This document shows positions 35,338 to 42,949 of a DNA stretch of 50,313 bases, piece after piece. Position numbers and translations under genes: made by a program. The notes below the pieces were generated by a model, which was given only the letters and a program-made list of their open reading frames with translations, made no database searches and was not told where the DNA came from. The DNA lies in assembly GCA_017381365.1 (NCBI GenBank), contig JAFOCI010000005.1, forward strand, positions 1 through 50,313, written 5' to 3'. The number at the start of each line of letters is the position of its first letter. Positions within the stretch are counted from its first letter, which is position 1. The stretch comes from Treponema sp. GTDB lineage: Bacteria > Spirochaetota > Spirochaetia > Treponematales > Treponemataceae.

Positions 35338-35490
35338 AAGCCTTCCCCTCGGCCGCACTTCGTTGCGTCCTACCCCTTCTGCGGGTCCCGTGCGCAGCAC
35401 AGCTGCTTCGAGACTCACTCAAAACAACCCTCGGTTGTTTTGCCGACTTCGTCGTCGTTCCCTACCCCGCAACGCCCGTGGCAATATTTG
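35338..35490. repeat. GC-rich palindromic tract 2
   Basis: A GC-rich stretch directly upstream of the ketosynthase gene, with short inverted phrases (AACAACC/GGTTGTT, CTTCGTTGCG, CCTTCTGCGGG). It is out of character with the AT-rich flanks. It may be related to the tracts at 33838 and 44568. No gene was recognised. Confidence 0.55.
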
Positions 35491-35558
35491 TCAATTATAA
35501 CTAATGTAATGAAATAATAAAAAAAAATCTATATAGCCCTAAATTCGAGTTTTTAAAA

Positions 35559-35631
35559 ATTAATCATAAAATTGATTTTGTAAAAAAATTGTTTACTTAT
35601 GAAAATACGGAAAGGAAGAAAGAGGCTGGCA
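35559..35631 (+). repeat. Element B, copy 3
   Basis: The copy most like copy 1: AATCATAAAATTGATTTTG, then TTATGAAAATACGG and GAAAGAGGCTGGCA. Repeat R copy 2 starts 19 nt later. No gene reads away from it. Confidence 0.7.
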
Positions 35632-35649
35632 AAAATATTCGCAAGTCCA

Positions 35650-35767
35650 GGTTGTCCAATAAGTTTGCATTACGGTGGTTGAGTTTATCGAAACCACCAC
35701 ATTTAGTGTAGCAGTCATTTCGACGAGTGGTTCCTGAGCCCTTCACTCATTACTTTTGGGATAGCCC
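35650..35767 (+). repeat. Structured repeat R, copy 2
   Basis: A 118-bp copy. The outer arms read GGTTGTCC and GGATAGCC. Relative to copy 3 each arm has one C-to-T change, and both changes keep pairing as G-U in the plus-strand RNA. It forms the left edge of the accessory island. Confidence 0.85.
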
Positions 35768-36047
35768 CAAATGCGATTATAAAAATCAATTTTATGCATT
35801 ACCAATTAAAATTCGAAATTCAAACTATATAACAACTAAATCATGTTTTTTTCATGAACACTGCTTCAATAAATAAAAGACTAGGAAAATGTCCTGGTTA
35901 CAAAACACCTTTCGAGATCTATTATTCAAAAACGTTGCATTTAATTTGACAATTCACCATTAAAAAAGTTCTGTGAATCTTTGATTCAAAACCTTCCAGT
36001 TCAGTATAAAGCTTATAAACACCACCATTATTCTTCTAAAGCTTTTC
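35768..36047. other. AT-rich gap at the left edge of the island
   Basis: 280 bases with no ORF, repeat or RNA that I can support. They lie downstream of the cysteine hydrolase gene. Confidence 0.4.
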
Positions 36048-36566
36048 CTATTCCCCAGTCACATTAATCTGGCAGAGCTTCATGGCAGAAAGTGCAGTTT
36101 TATGACTTTCCGGAGTTACGCAGGCACAGCAGCTGGCATCAACAGTAATCTTAACTTCTGGGAGTTTTGCTTTCAGAATAAATGCATTGCTGATAACGCA
36201 GATTCCAGTGCAAAGGCCCACAAGTTCAATTTCTTCAAGGTCACTTAAAGTTGCAGCATAGTCAGCAAGTTCCATTGAACCGAATGATGGCTTATTGAAA
36301 ATCCGGCTGTCCCCTACTTCCAGCTTGCTCGAAATCTGCCAGCCGTTACTTCCTTGTACGCAGTGCAGAACCGGAAGATTCTTTCCTTCCTGAGTTTTAA
36401 GATAATTGCTCTGGTGAGTATCGCGGGTAAAGATGACTGTTTTGCCTGCAGTGCGGGCCTTTGCGATTTTCTTTGCAACATTAGGTACGATTGCAACCGC
36501 TTCTTTTGTTCCAAGAGAACCGTCTATAAAATCATTCTGCATGTCGATTACGATTAAAAGTTTCAA
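36048..36566 (-). CDS. Isochorismatase-family cysteine hydrolase
   Basis: A 172-residue cysteine hydrolase of the nicotinamidase/isochorismatase superfamily. The triad is Asp in IDMQNDFIDG, Lys in FNKPSFGSM and the nucleophile Cys in GLCTGICVISNA. TRDTHQSNYL and LPVLHCVQGSNGW are typical of the nicotinamidase-like branch, so deamination of nicotinamide or a related amide is plausible. The start is TTG with GGAG 8 nt before it; no better ATG exists. It is downstream of and possibly co-transcribed with the fic gene (14-nt gap). It is the first gene of the accessory island. Confidence 0.88.
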   Translation of the reverse strand: MKLLIVIDMQNDFIDGSLGTKEAVAIVPNVAKKIAKARTAGKTVIFTRDTHQSNYLKTQEGKNLPVLHCVQGSNGWQISSKLEVGDSRIFNKPSFGSMELADYAATLSDLEEIELVGLCTGICVISNAFILKAKLPEVKITVDASCCACVTPESHKTALSAMKLCQINVTGE

Positions 36567-36580
36567 TTTTTTGTCTCCAT

Positions 36581-37663
36581 TTATCTTTTTAATGAATAAG
36601 TTCTGTTCTTGTTCTCTCCAGTCCCTGCAATCAAACCTTCAGCTTCCAGCTTCTTAAAGATTTTACGAACCGCAGGAGCTGTAAGACCTGTAATTTCTCT
36701 CGCTGTAGAATTATTGATAGAAGCATTCTCTTTAAGATAATTCAAAACAATATCGCTACTTTTTTCTTTTGTCGCTGTTTTATCGCTGCTTTTTTGTGAT
36801 TTTATCGCTACTTTTTCATTGTATTTTATATGGCAATAGCGATTCTTTAGTTCATTAGATTCTCCCAGCAACAAATTACGGAAAAACTTTTCCAGATATT
36901 CTGTATTCATGTAGATGCCTATGTTCATATTCGTATAATTTGCACGGACAAGAGCATTACGGAAATACCAGCTGTTCTTTTCAAAAGGCTCATTGTTTAC
37001 ATCAAAACCAAGCGAGTTCAGATATTTGATTGTAAATACTGCAGTTGTTCTGGTATTACCTTCTCCAAAAGGATGAATCTGCCAGATATTTGCAATGAAG
37101 CGAGTAAGATGTTTTATAGACTCTTCTATAGAAAGTTTAGAATAATCAAAAGCCTTTTCCTGGCTAAAATCATAATCAAGAGTCTGCCGAATCATATCTG
37201 CATTAGCATATAAAACAGATTCTCCATCAAGAACCCATTCGTGTTTTGAAATATTATAATCTCGGAAATACCCTGCCTTTACCCTGCAGAATACTCCAGT
37301 AAAGAGCCGTTTATGGATAGAAAGAAGCAAATCTGGCGTAAAGCTGAAAGTCTTTTCAGCCAAGATTTCACGGATGCGGACAGAAACTTTATCCGCTTCT
37401 TCTGCATCATCGTCTTCTTGTGTTCTGCCCTGTCGAGTTTCATAATAAGAATCAATAAGCTGTTTGGCTTCTCCAATAGTGATTTCGCCATCAATGTTCC
37501 GCTTTGCAGTTTCGTAAAGATATTTAGATGGAGTAAGCCCGTCTACCTGCTGTAAGCCGATAGCAGTCTGCCAGAGTTTTCCGTTTTCCTGTTTTTCAGG
37601 TTCACCCTGGAGAATGTATGAATCAAAGTCGATTTCGAATAGGTTTGTTTTATCTTCTTTCAT
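36581..37663 (-). CDS. Fic-domain protein with winged-helix tail
   Basis: A 360-residue Fic protein. The catalytic motif HPFGEGNTR (197-205) retains the His, the phosphate-binding acidic residue and the Arg needed for nucleotidylyl transfer; Asn-Thr replaces the more usual Asn-Gly. The N-terminal segment LTPSKYLYETAKRNIDGEITIGEAKQLIDSYY resembles the VbhA-type antitoxin helix fused to the enzyme, suggesting self-inhibition. The C-terminal 80 residues contain a winged helix (INNSTAREITGLTAPAVRKIFKKLEAEGLI), common in Fic proteins that sense DNA or control their own gene. Family members transfer AMP or other nucleotides to proteins. It is intact. A possible gene remnant lies upstream. Confidence 0.92.
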   Translation of the reverse strand: MKEDKTNLFEIDFDSYILQGEPEKQENGKLWQTAIGLQQVDGLTPSKYLYETAKRNIDGEITIGEAKQLIDSYYETRQGRTQEDDDAEEADKVSVRIREILAEKTFSFTPDLLLSIHKRLFTGVFCRVKAGYFRDYNISKHEWVLDGESVLYANADMIRQTLDYDFSQEKAFDYSKLSIEESIKHLTRFIANIWQIHPFGEGNTRTTAVFTIKYLNSLGFDVNNEPFEKNSWYFRNALVRANYTNMNIGIYMNTEYLEKFFRNLLLGESNELKNRYCHIKYNEKVAIKSQKSSDKTATKEKSSDIVLNYLKENASINNSTAREITGLTAPAVRKIFKKLEAEGLIAGTGENKNRTYSLKR

Positions 37664-37667
37664 AGTT

Positions 37668-37950
37668 TTAATTTTTTTCCTCTTCTAGCACTTCAATCAA
37701 AAAACTAACTGGTCTGAATCCATCATTACAACTTATCATTGCTGATTTAGGATTCTTCATACGTCTGCTTTCCCCTGCTGATTCGCACATTCCTTCAGGA
37801 CACTGCCAGCCATATCCAGACTTGAAAGATGGAACTGTTTCTGGCCATGATTCACAAAAATACATAATTCATCATTTTCGTACAGTGAATAACACAAAAC
37901 ATAGCCCTGTCGTTCATCCGGGATATGAAGACAGAATGCAAGATTTTTCC
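37668..37950 (-). pseudogene. Possible gene remnant upstream of fic
   Basis: Two overlapping minus-strand frames look partly coding. One is a 65-codon frame from 37865 ending GFRPVSFLIEVLEEEKN. The other runs from about 37950 through FCLHIPDERQGYVLCYSLYENDELCIF and stops near 37760. Neither has a good ribosome binding site, and the first has in-frame stops just upstream. A frameshifted relic of a small protein would explain both. I do not recognise a family, and a chance pattern cannot be ruled out. Confidence 0.25.
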
Positions 37951-37963
37951 GTATTGTACGTGT

Positions 37964-38392
37964 TTACTCATGTTCAATAACCTTTGGTGCAAAATTAGTG
38001 ATTATTGCATTGTCTTTAATTGAATTAATATCTAATCCGGCTTTTGATAATTCAGAAGTGCTAATAAGTTTGGGATTTGAGATTTCCAGATAATAATATG
38101 TTTTTGCACCAAATGATTCTTTAGTATAACCGCGATTCAATAAAACCTGTTTTAAGGAATCTCTTCCGAATACTTTGATATCTGATTTTATATCTCCAAT
38201 AACAAGTTCATCATTTTTCATGGAATAGCCAATGAAAAACTTACTGTCTAGAGCTTTTGGGGAAATTGCATACTGTTTATTATTATTATTCATTTCTTTC
38301 AGTATTTTGGATATTTCACCTTTTGAGAAAGTATAATTTAGATAAGAACTAAGTTTTGATTTTATTTTTTCAGATAGCAGAGTAGAATCCAT
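37964..38392 (-). CDS. Unknown protein partnered with the HNH endonuclease, 142 aa
   Basis: A 142-residue soluble protein (MDSTLLSEKIKSKLSSYLNYTFSKGEISKIL...) with mixed alpha/beta character. I recognise no family. It begins 2 nt after the HNH endonuclease stop, so the two are translationally linked and transcribed together behind the XRE regulator. An accessory, specificity or immunity role in that unit is a contextual guess. The C-terminal part (YYYLEISNPKLISTSELSKAGLDINSIKDN) has no visible catalytic motif. Confidence 0.7.
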   Translation of the reverse strand: MDSTLLSEKIKSKLSSYLNYTFSKGEISKILKEMNNNNKQYAISPKALDSKFFIGYSMKNDELVIGDIKSDIKVFGRDSLKQVLLNRGYTKESFGAKTYYYLEISNPKLISTSELSKAGLDINSIKDNAIITNFAPKVIEHE

Positions 38393-38394
38393 TT

Positions 38395-39132
38395 TTATGC
38401 CCCACCCAGAAAAACAACATTCTGATGATATTTAAGGTTTTCAATAAATACCGCAGATGTCTTCAAATCATATTTTTTATTTCGTTCGATTTTTAATAAG
38501 TCGATATTTGTATTTTCTAGTTCTTTTGAACAGATTATTTGCCCATCTTCACTAAAAGTAATAAGTCCAATATCAAAAAGTTTGTCGTAAAGAGGACTTA
38601 GTAAAAGTCCATTGTCCGCACTTAAGCGTTGTTCATTTGAACATACTGACCATGGCTTAATGTGACTTGCAATAAGTATGCGTTTGTCACTAGCACCTGT
38701 AACGATACAGCGTCCATCATATTTTCTTATAAGATTTTCTCTGAATACTCCCTGTCCTATTCTTGCTTTTATAACGGCTTCTCGTTCCGTTGTTGAAAGA
38801 TTTTGGGATTTTTCAATATATTGTTCATAGTGTGTATCTAGTAATAAGGCGTCATGTACTGCAAGGAAATTTCTGTATTGTTTTAAAGAATTGCTATACA
38901 TATTGTTTCCACGAGTGTTTTTATCAATGAAAAGACTGCTTAAAAAGGCTTTCTGGATTGTCACATCAAGTTCACTCAAAGACATTTCCATTAATGGCTT
39001 ATCGGTAAGATTCCATGAAATAAAATCTTTGGAACATGCACTGAGTCCACTTTTGTAATGTTGCGCAGTTGAGTCACTTTTTAGAGCTGAGAGAATCATC
39101 CAATCTTTGAAAGTTTGCAAGTCTTGCATCAT
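38395..39132 (-). CDS. HNH endonuclease (HNH_2 type)
   Basis: A 245-residue protein. The C-terminal HNH_2 domain reads RKYDGRCIVTGASDKRILIASHIKPWSVCSNEQRLSADNGLLLSPLYDKLFD, with the conserved ASHIKPW and N-G-L-L-L elements and a Cys in CIVTG. The N-terminal 140 residues are helical (DWMILSALKSDSTAQHYKSGL...YRNFLAVHDALL) and may bind DNA. Proteins of this type are usually restriction endonucleases found with a methyltransferase. None is present in this window. It lies 54 nt after the XRE regulator on the same strand and is close to vsr, which suggests a restriction unit or the remains of one. Confidence 0.85.
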   Translation of the reverse strand: MMQDLQTFKDWMILSALKSDSTAQHYKSGLSACSKDFISWNLTDKPLMEMSLSELDVTIQKAFLSSLFIDKNTRGNNMYSNSLKQYRNFLAVHDALLLDTHYEQYIEKSQNLSTTEREAVIKARIGQGVFRENLIRKYDGRCIVTGASDKRILIASHIKPWSVCSNEQRLSADNGLLLSPLYDKLFDIGLITFSEDGQIICSKELENTNIDLLKIERNKKYDLKTSAVFIENLKYHQNVVFLGGA

Positions 39133-39186
39133 TTTTCCTTTGTTACATATTCTATCATATCTTCGGTGTCATTAAACGACACTCTG

Positions 39187-39390
39187 CTATTTTTCTTCAA
39201 AAGTTACAATATCACCTACATCGCATTCCAAGGCTTTACAAATCTTCTGTAGACTATCCATTGATACATTCTCACCTTTGTTCATTTTGGCAAGAATATT
39301 GCTTGAAATATTTGCAACTGTTAAAAGGTCTGTTTTCTTCATGTCCTTATCAATAAGGAGTTTCCAAAGTTTCTTATAATTTGCCTGCAT
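39187..39390 (-). CDS. XRE-family controller-like regulator, 67 aa
   Basis: A 67-residue Cro/cI-type HTH (MQANYKKLWKLLIDKDMKKTDLLTVANISSNILAKMNKGENVSMDSLQKICKALECDVGDIVTF), the common small YozG/Xre type. The position ahead of an HNH nuclease is that of restriction controller proteins. A TG-C-TATAAT extended -10 lies 18 nt before its ATG, with GGAT in the leader. Its promoter region is shared with the divergent vsr gene, which it may also control. Confidence 0.88.
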   Translation of the reverse strand: MQANYKKLWKLLIDKDMKKTDLLTVANISSNILAKMNKGENVSMDSLQKICKALECDVGDIVTFEEK

Positions 39391-39476
39391 TTTAATATCC
39401 TGATGTCTATTATAGCATAGTTTCCTTGAAATTTGAATAAAAATTCATTTTTTCGTGATAAAACCTTTCAAATCTA

Positions 39477-39485
39477 TGGTATACT
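39477..39485 (+). promoter_or_regulatory. Extended -10 promoter of vsr
   Basis: TG-G-TATACT (39477-39485) ends 7 nt before the vsr ATG, with no ribosome binding site between. It is the same geometry as parA and the HD-GYP gene. Confidence 0.55.
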
Positions 39486-39492
39486 TTAAGAT

Positions 39493-40002
39493 ATGGATGT
39501 TTTGTCCCCGGAAAACCGCCATAAGAACATGTCTCATATCCGTTCTAAAGATACTAAGCCTGAAAAACAGATTCGCTCTGCTCTCTGGAAGGCTGGATTC
39601 CGCTATAGAATTTGTGATAAACGCTATCCGGGAAAACCTGACCTTATCTTCCCGCGATACTATGCAGTTGTTTTCATAAACGGTTGCTTCTGGCACGCAC
39701 ACGAAGGATGCCGCTATTTTGTTTTTCCAAAATCAAATCAGGAATTCTGGAAAAAGAAATTCGAACGCAACAAAGAACGTGATGGCGAAAACTTAAGGTT
39801 TTATCAGGACCAGTGCTGGCGTGTCTGCTTTGTCTGGGAATGTGCAATCCGCGGTAAAAACTCCAGACAGAAAATTGAAGCTGTCAAAGACCAGATAATT
39901 CAGTGGTTGGAAGAACCTGGAGAGCCTTTTCTGGAAATTAGAGAAAGTCCTCTGCAACCATCTCTTTCAGTTTCAGCCCATTCTTCGCCCCACTTCCATT
40001 AG
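39493..40002 (+). CDS. vsr: Very-short-patch repair endonuclease Vsr
   Basis: A 169-residue Vsr endonuclease, which nicks DNA 5' of T:G mismatches left by deamination of 5-methylcytosine. Motifs include the N-terminal helix MSHIRSKDTKPEKQIRSALWKAGFRYR, the catalytic Asp in YPGKPDLIFPRY, the zinc-related region FINGCFWHAHEGCRYF, and the trailing WRVCFVWECAIRG. It is complete, with a short C-terminal extension that overlaps the DUF72 pseudogene by about 65 bp on the other strand. Vsr normally accompanies a C5-cytosine methyltransferase, which is absent here. It is divergent from the XRE gene, with a leaderless-type promoter. Confidence 0.95.
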   Translation: MDVLSPENRHKNMSHIRSKDTKPEKQIRSALWKAGFRYRICDKRYPGKPDLIFPRYYAVVFINGCFWHAHEGCRYFVFPKSNQEFWKKKFERNKERDGENLRFYQDQCWRVCFVWECAIRGKNSRQKIEAVKDQIIQWLEEPGEPFLEIRESPLQPSLSVSAHSSPHFH

Positions 40003-40706
40003 GATGATTATTAAAATACACCTGTAATTTCTTTCCTTCCCTGCCCGCTGCCTTTATTATAGGAATAAACTGAGCTAATTCATTTTCTGAATAGTCATAA
40101 CAATAACGGGTGCTGCCATTTGGAGATTCCCCCTCAGTGTACGTCGCTTTCGCGCCGTTTGCATGAGTGGAAATTATTGACATTTGTGCCAGATGGCACA
40201 TAGGCATATCACAAAATACGATACCAGCTTTCTTTTTTTCCAGTCCTTCAAAAACAGATTCCCGAATCCATTCTTTATGACGAAACTCTATCATTACCGG
40301 AAATCCCTCAAACTCAGCAATCAGCTTTGCAAGGTAAATCCGGTTATCGTTTGTATAATGAAAGCTTTCCGGATCTGAAAAAGCACTGCAGATAGCCTTT
40401 CTTTTTCGTTCAGAGGCTTTAGTGCTTCCTTAAAATCTTTAGCCGCCACCTGCCAGTCAGTACCTATTTCATGAGTCAGAAGTCTGTTCGCCTTCACGCT
40501 GAAGTTCAGCCGGCCTTCAGAGCGCTCATAAAAACTCATCAATCGTTCTGCTGTCGGCATGTTGTAAAAGGTATTATTCAATTCCAGTGAATTGAATTGA
40601 GTCGCATAAAAAGAGAGAAAATCCTTACGTTTCAAATCTTCAGGATAAAATACACCCTTCCATTCCGGTAATCATATCCGCTGGTACCGATAAAGAGGTC
40701 TGACAT
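39938..40706 (-). pseudogene. DUF72-family pseudogene with two frameshifts and an embedded repeat
   Basis: Read across frames it encodes MSDLFIGTSGYDY, a shift, PEWKGVFYPEDLKRKDFLSFYATQFNSLELNNTFYN, a second shift, then PESFHYTNDNRIYLAKLIAEF and finally YDYSENELAQF and VYFNNHPNGSGAKNGLKL. This is the DUF72 (YecE-like) family. The first shift is near 40665-40668 (a C lost from CCG), the second near 40370-40375. The region that should carry the family's conserved Arg-His-Gly loop is replaced by a segment matching repeat D (40138-40209). The function is therefore lost. The start at 40706 is recovered only by reading past the frameshift. Confidence 0.85.
40138..40209. repeat. Element D, copy 1, inside the DUF72 pseudogene
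   Basis: About 70 bp matching 44078-44160 (GTTTGCATGA.TGGAAATTAT, then TTGACATTTGTGCC-(4)-GGCACA). The TGTGCC/GGCACA hairpin is kept while the loop differs. On the coding strand it specifies a peptide around MSIISTHANGAKATYTEG that does not fit the DUF72 family. Confidence 0.75.
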
Positions 40707-40716
40707 TTTATTTGCC

Positions 40717-41469
40717 TTATTTTAAAATCTTAAAACTATCGACTTTTCCTTCTTTTTTGGTGTCTATAATTCCATTCTTCTTAAATTCTTCAAAAAGTTT
40801 GTTCTGGCTATTTACTTTCTTTCCCTTATATGAAAAATCTTTTATAAGGTTTCGGAGCTTTGTACCAAATAAGCCACCATCATACCATTTATCTTTATCA
40901 AAAGATTCAATAATTTTCTTAATCTTTGAGGCTTCTGTCTTATTAAAATCGAGAACTGTTAATATTTTCTCAATCTGAGTCGGCTCTTTTACAGAATTGT
41001 CCTGTTTTGTAAAATAATCATCTATAACAAGAATCTTATCAGAACTGCTGGTAAACAACTGTTTTTCCTTATCAGATGCACGAGTTACAAGCCATACATT
41101 CTTTCCATATTTACGCAGTTTATCCATTATTACAGTAAAATCTGTATCGGATGTAATGAATATATATAAATCAATATCCGGAGATTTCTGATATAGGCTT
41201 TCAAAAGCTTCAACTGTAAGAATCAAATCAGCCCTATTTTTACTGTTTCCCTCAGAAACCTGAGGTGCTTCGCGAATATCAAAATTCAGATTTTTAAGCT
41301 GTTCCCTAAAATTTGCAATAGATGTTGTATTTCCACATGCGAGCTTTATCGCAAATACTGGAGTTGAGTCATCTTCAATATCCAGTGTTACTGCTTCTAA
41401 TAACTTCTTAAGATTCAGCTTTTTATCTACATTTTCTAAATCAAAATAAATTGCAATTGAAATTCTCAT
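40717..41469 (-). CDS. NYN-domain ribonuclease-like protein
   Basis: A 250-residue protein. The N-terminal 150 residues are a NYN (PIN-like, LabA/DUF88) nuclease domain: AIYFDLENVDKK (first metal-binding Asp), KNRADLILTVEAFES and FITSDTDFTVIMDKLRKYGKNVW carry the other acidic residues. The C-terminal 90 residues form a helical domain (LRNLIKDFSYKGKKVNSQNKLFEEFKKNGII) resembling an OST-HTH/LOTUS module, an RNA-binding fold often fused to NYN domains. RNA cleavage is therefore likely; the target is unknown. It starts 1 nt after the MATE gene stop and is clearly in the same operon, an unusual partnership. Confidence 0.88.
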   Translation of the reverse strand: MRISIAIYFDLENVDKKLNLKKLLEAVTLDIEDDSTPVFAIKLACGNTTSIANFREQLKNLNFDIREAPQVSEGNSKNRADLILTVEAFESLYQKSPDIDLYIFITSDTDFTVIMDKLRKYGKNVWLVTRASDKEKQLFTSSSDKILVIDDYFTKQDNSVKEPTQIEKILTVLDFNKTEASKIKKIIESFDKDKWYDGGLFGTKLRNLIKDFSYKGKKVNSQNKLFEEFKKNGIIDTKKEGKVDSFKILK

Positions 41470-41470
41470 T

Positions 41471-42793
41471 TTATTCTATCTCCAGAATGTTTATCTTCTT
41501 TTTCTTTAATAAAAAGGCATACGCTCCACCTGATACAATACTGTCAAAAGCGTTTCCGATACCAAAAAGCAATGCAATGCCTATTAAAGTCGGTTTCCAC
41601 ACACCTGCCAGATACAAAATAAAGGCAACTCCGTAATAGATAGTGTTTGTTACAACCGATTCGAAAAGCATGTAATTTGTTTTTCCTAGACCATAGAATT
41701 CACTGTCAAATACATTCTGTAAAGCATATAAAACATAAAACCCGAGAAGTACCATAACAAGACTGAACAACTTGTCTACATCGGCAAATTGTAATACGTT
41801 TGCCATGAAAGACTTCCACCCCGGAATAGTAATAAACCAGATTAAACATACAATAGCTGTTACTGCAAAATAACCAAGGGTATTATTTTTTACAGCTTTT
41901 TCATCTGTACCAACTTCCTGTTTTATTAATTCTCCAAGCTGATTTACTGGAAGAAGCAGCCATCCCCAGATAAAATTATTTGCAACCCAGTAGGTTCCCT
42001 GTTCATTTACCATGTTTACCATTCTACTGATCATTATCATATAAACCACATTTCGAACAAATGATTCTGCACCAGAAATACCACCAACTTTCAATAAACC
42101 TTTTGTCCATTTGAATGATAATTTTTCCTTATTGAAAATCGAATATCCTTCTTTGCTCAGCAGAATCACTGATACAATAAAAAGAAGAAGATTCACAACT
42201 ATGTTACTATATCCTATTCCGTTTACGCCAAGATTTGCAGAAATACTAAGTGTTGAAACAAAGAATGTATCAAAAATTATGCATAAAGCGAGCTTTACTC
42301 CAGTAAGTATGTACACATATTTTGATTTTCCAAGAGTTACAAGACATACAAACAGAAAGCTTGCAAGAAGAGAAAAGATATTAGCAATACTTTCAATTCT
42401 TATATAAATGGCCGATTCTCCAATAATATCCTTGCTTGTGGCCATTGCAACTAATAATGGCTTTGTAAATAAGCATATAAAAATCGAACAAACTGCATAA
42501 ATACAAAAAGAAATTATCAGCCCGGTTTTTATTCGGTTTGTATATTCTGTCTTATCAGAGACAACCTTTCCCATAAAGAAATATAATGGGAGAATGATTG
42601 CCTCGTTCAGAATTTCATAAATCAGATTTACCCAGGAAAGCTGTCCTGCAATAGAAAAAGACCAATCCCCAGGAAGCTGTCCGATAAAGAAAACCCGTAC
42701 AGTTGTATAAATTGTTGGAATTAATCCCATTACCAATAATGAAAGAAAAAGGTTCCAGTTAATATTCTTTAAGGATTTAATGATTTTAGACAT
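41471..42793 (-). CDS. MATE-family efflux transporter
   Basis: About 440 residues with 12 predicted transmembrane helices in the MATE pattern (WSFSIAGQLSWVNLIYEILNEAIILPLYFFMG, VNGIGYSNIVVNLLLFIVSVILL, VLLGFYVLYALQNVFDSEFYGLGKTN). It would export cationic drugs or metabolites in exchange for Na+ or H+. The ATG at 42793 was chosen because GGGAG precedes it by 8 nt; the ATG at 42808 has none. The 130-nt leader contains three hairpins, which suggests RNA-level control. It is followed immediately by the NYN gene. The substrate is unknown. Confidence 0.9.
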   Translation of the reverse strand: MSKIIKSLKNINWNLFLSLLVMGLIPTIYTTVRVFFIGQLPGDWSFSIAGQLSWVNLIYEILNEAIILPLYFFMGKVVSDKTEYTNRIKTGLIISFCIYAVCSIFICLFTKPLLVAMATSKDIIGESAIYIRIESIANIFSLLASFLFVCLVTLGKSKYVYILTGVKLALCIIFDTFFVSTLSISANLGVNGIGYSNIVVNLLLFIVSVILLSKEGYSIFNKEKLSFKWTKGLLKVGGISGAESFVRNVVYMIMISRMVNMVNEQGTYWVANNFIWGWLLLPVNQLGELIKQEVGTDEKAVKNNTLGYFAVTAIVCLIWFITIPGWKSFMANVLQFADVDKLFSLVMVLLGFYVLYALQNVFDSEFYGLGKTNYMLFESVVTNTIYYGVAFILYLAGVWKPTLIGIALLFGIGNAFDSIVSGGAYAFLLKKKKINILEIE

Positions 42794-42808
42794 AGTTTTT
42801 ACTCCCAT

Positions 42809-42934
42809 AAAAAGTCAAGAAGATTGTTTCAACAATCGATTGACTTTTTACGCTGTTCCGTAATGTAATGAGGAACAGCAGTTCAATGTAAGATAAAGCC
42901 GCTCTATTTTAGCGGTTTTATCTTACACCTCCTT
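42809..42934 (-). promoter_or_regulatory. Three-hairpin leader before the MATE gene
   Basis: In transcript order there is hairpin 1 (42926-42888; 16-bp arms, one mismatch, GTAAGATAAA...TTTATCTTAC), hairpin 2 (42879-42852; GCTGTTCC/GGAACAGC) and hairpin 3 (42849-42809; AAAAAGTCAA/TTGACTTTTT around an inner GATTGTT/AACAATC stem). A stray AGGAGG lies at 42933-42928 with no usable start. Hairpin 3 ends 3 nt before the gene's GGGAG and ends in T5. It could be an attenuator, a riboswitch-like leader, or in part the terminator of the upstream gene. Confidence 0.55.
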
Positions 42935-42949
42935 TTCAACGCTCTCTAT

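Noticed and set aside
35621..35647. A sigma-54 promoter (TGGCA ... GC) at the end of element B copy 3
   Set aside because: The spacing is not kept in copies 1 and 2, and no gene starts downstream.
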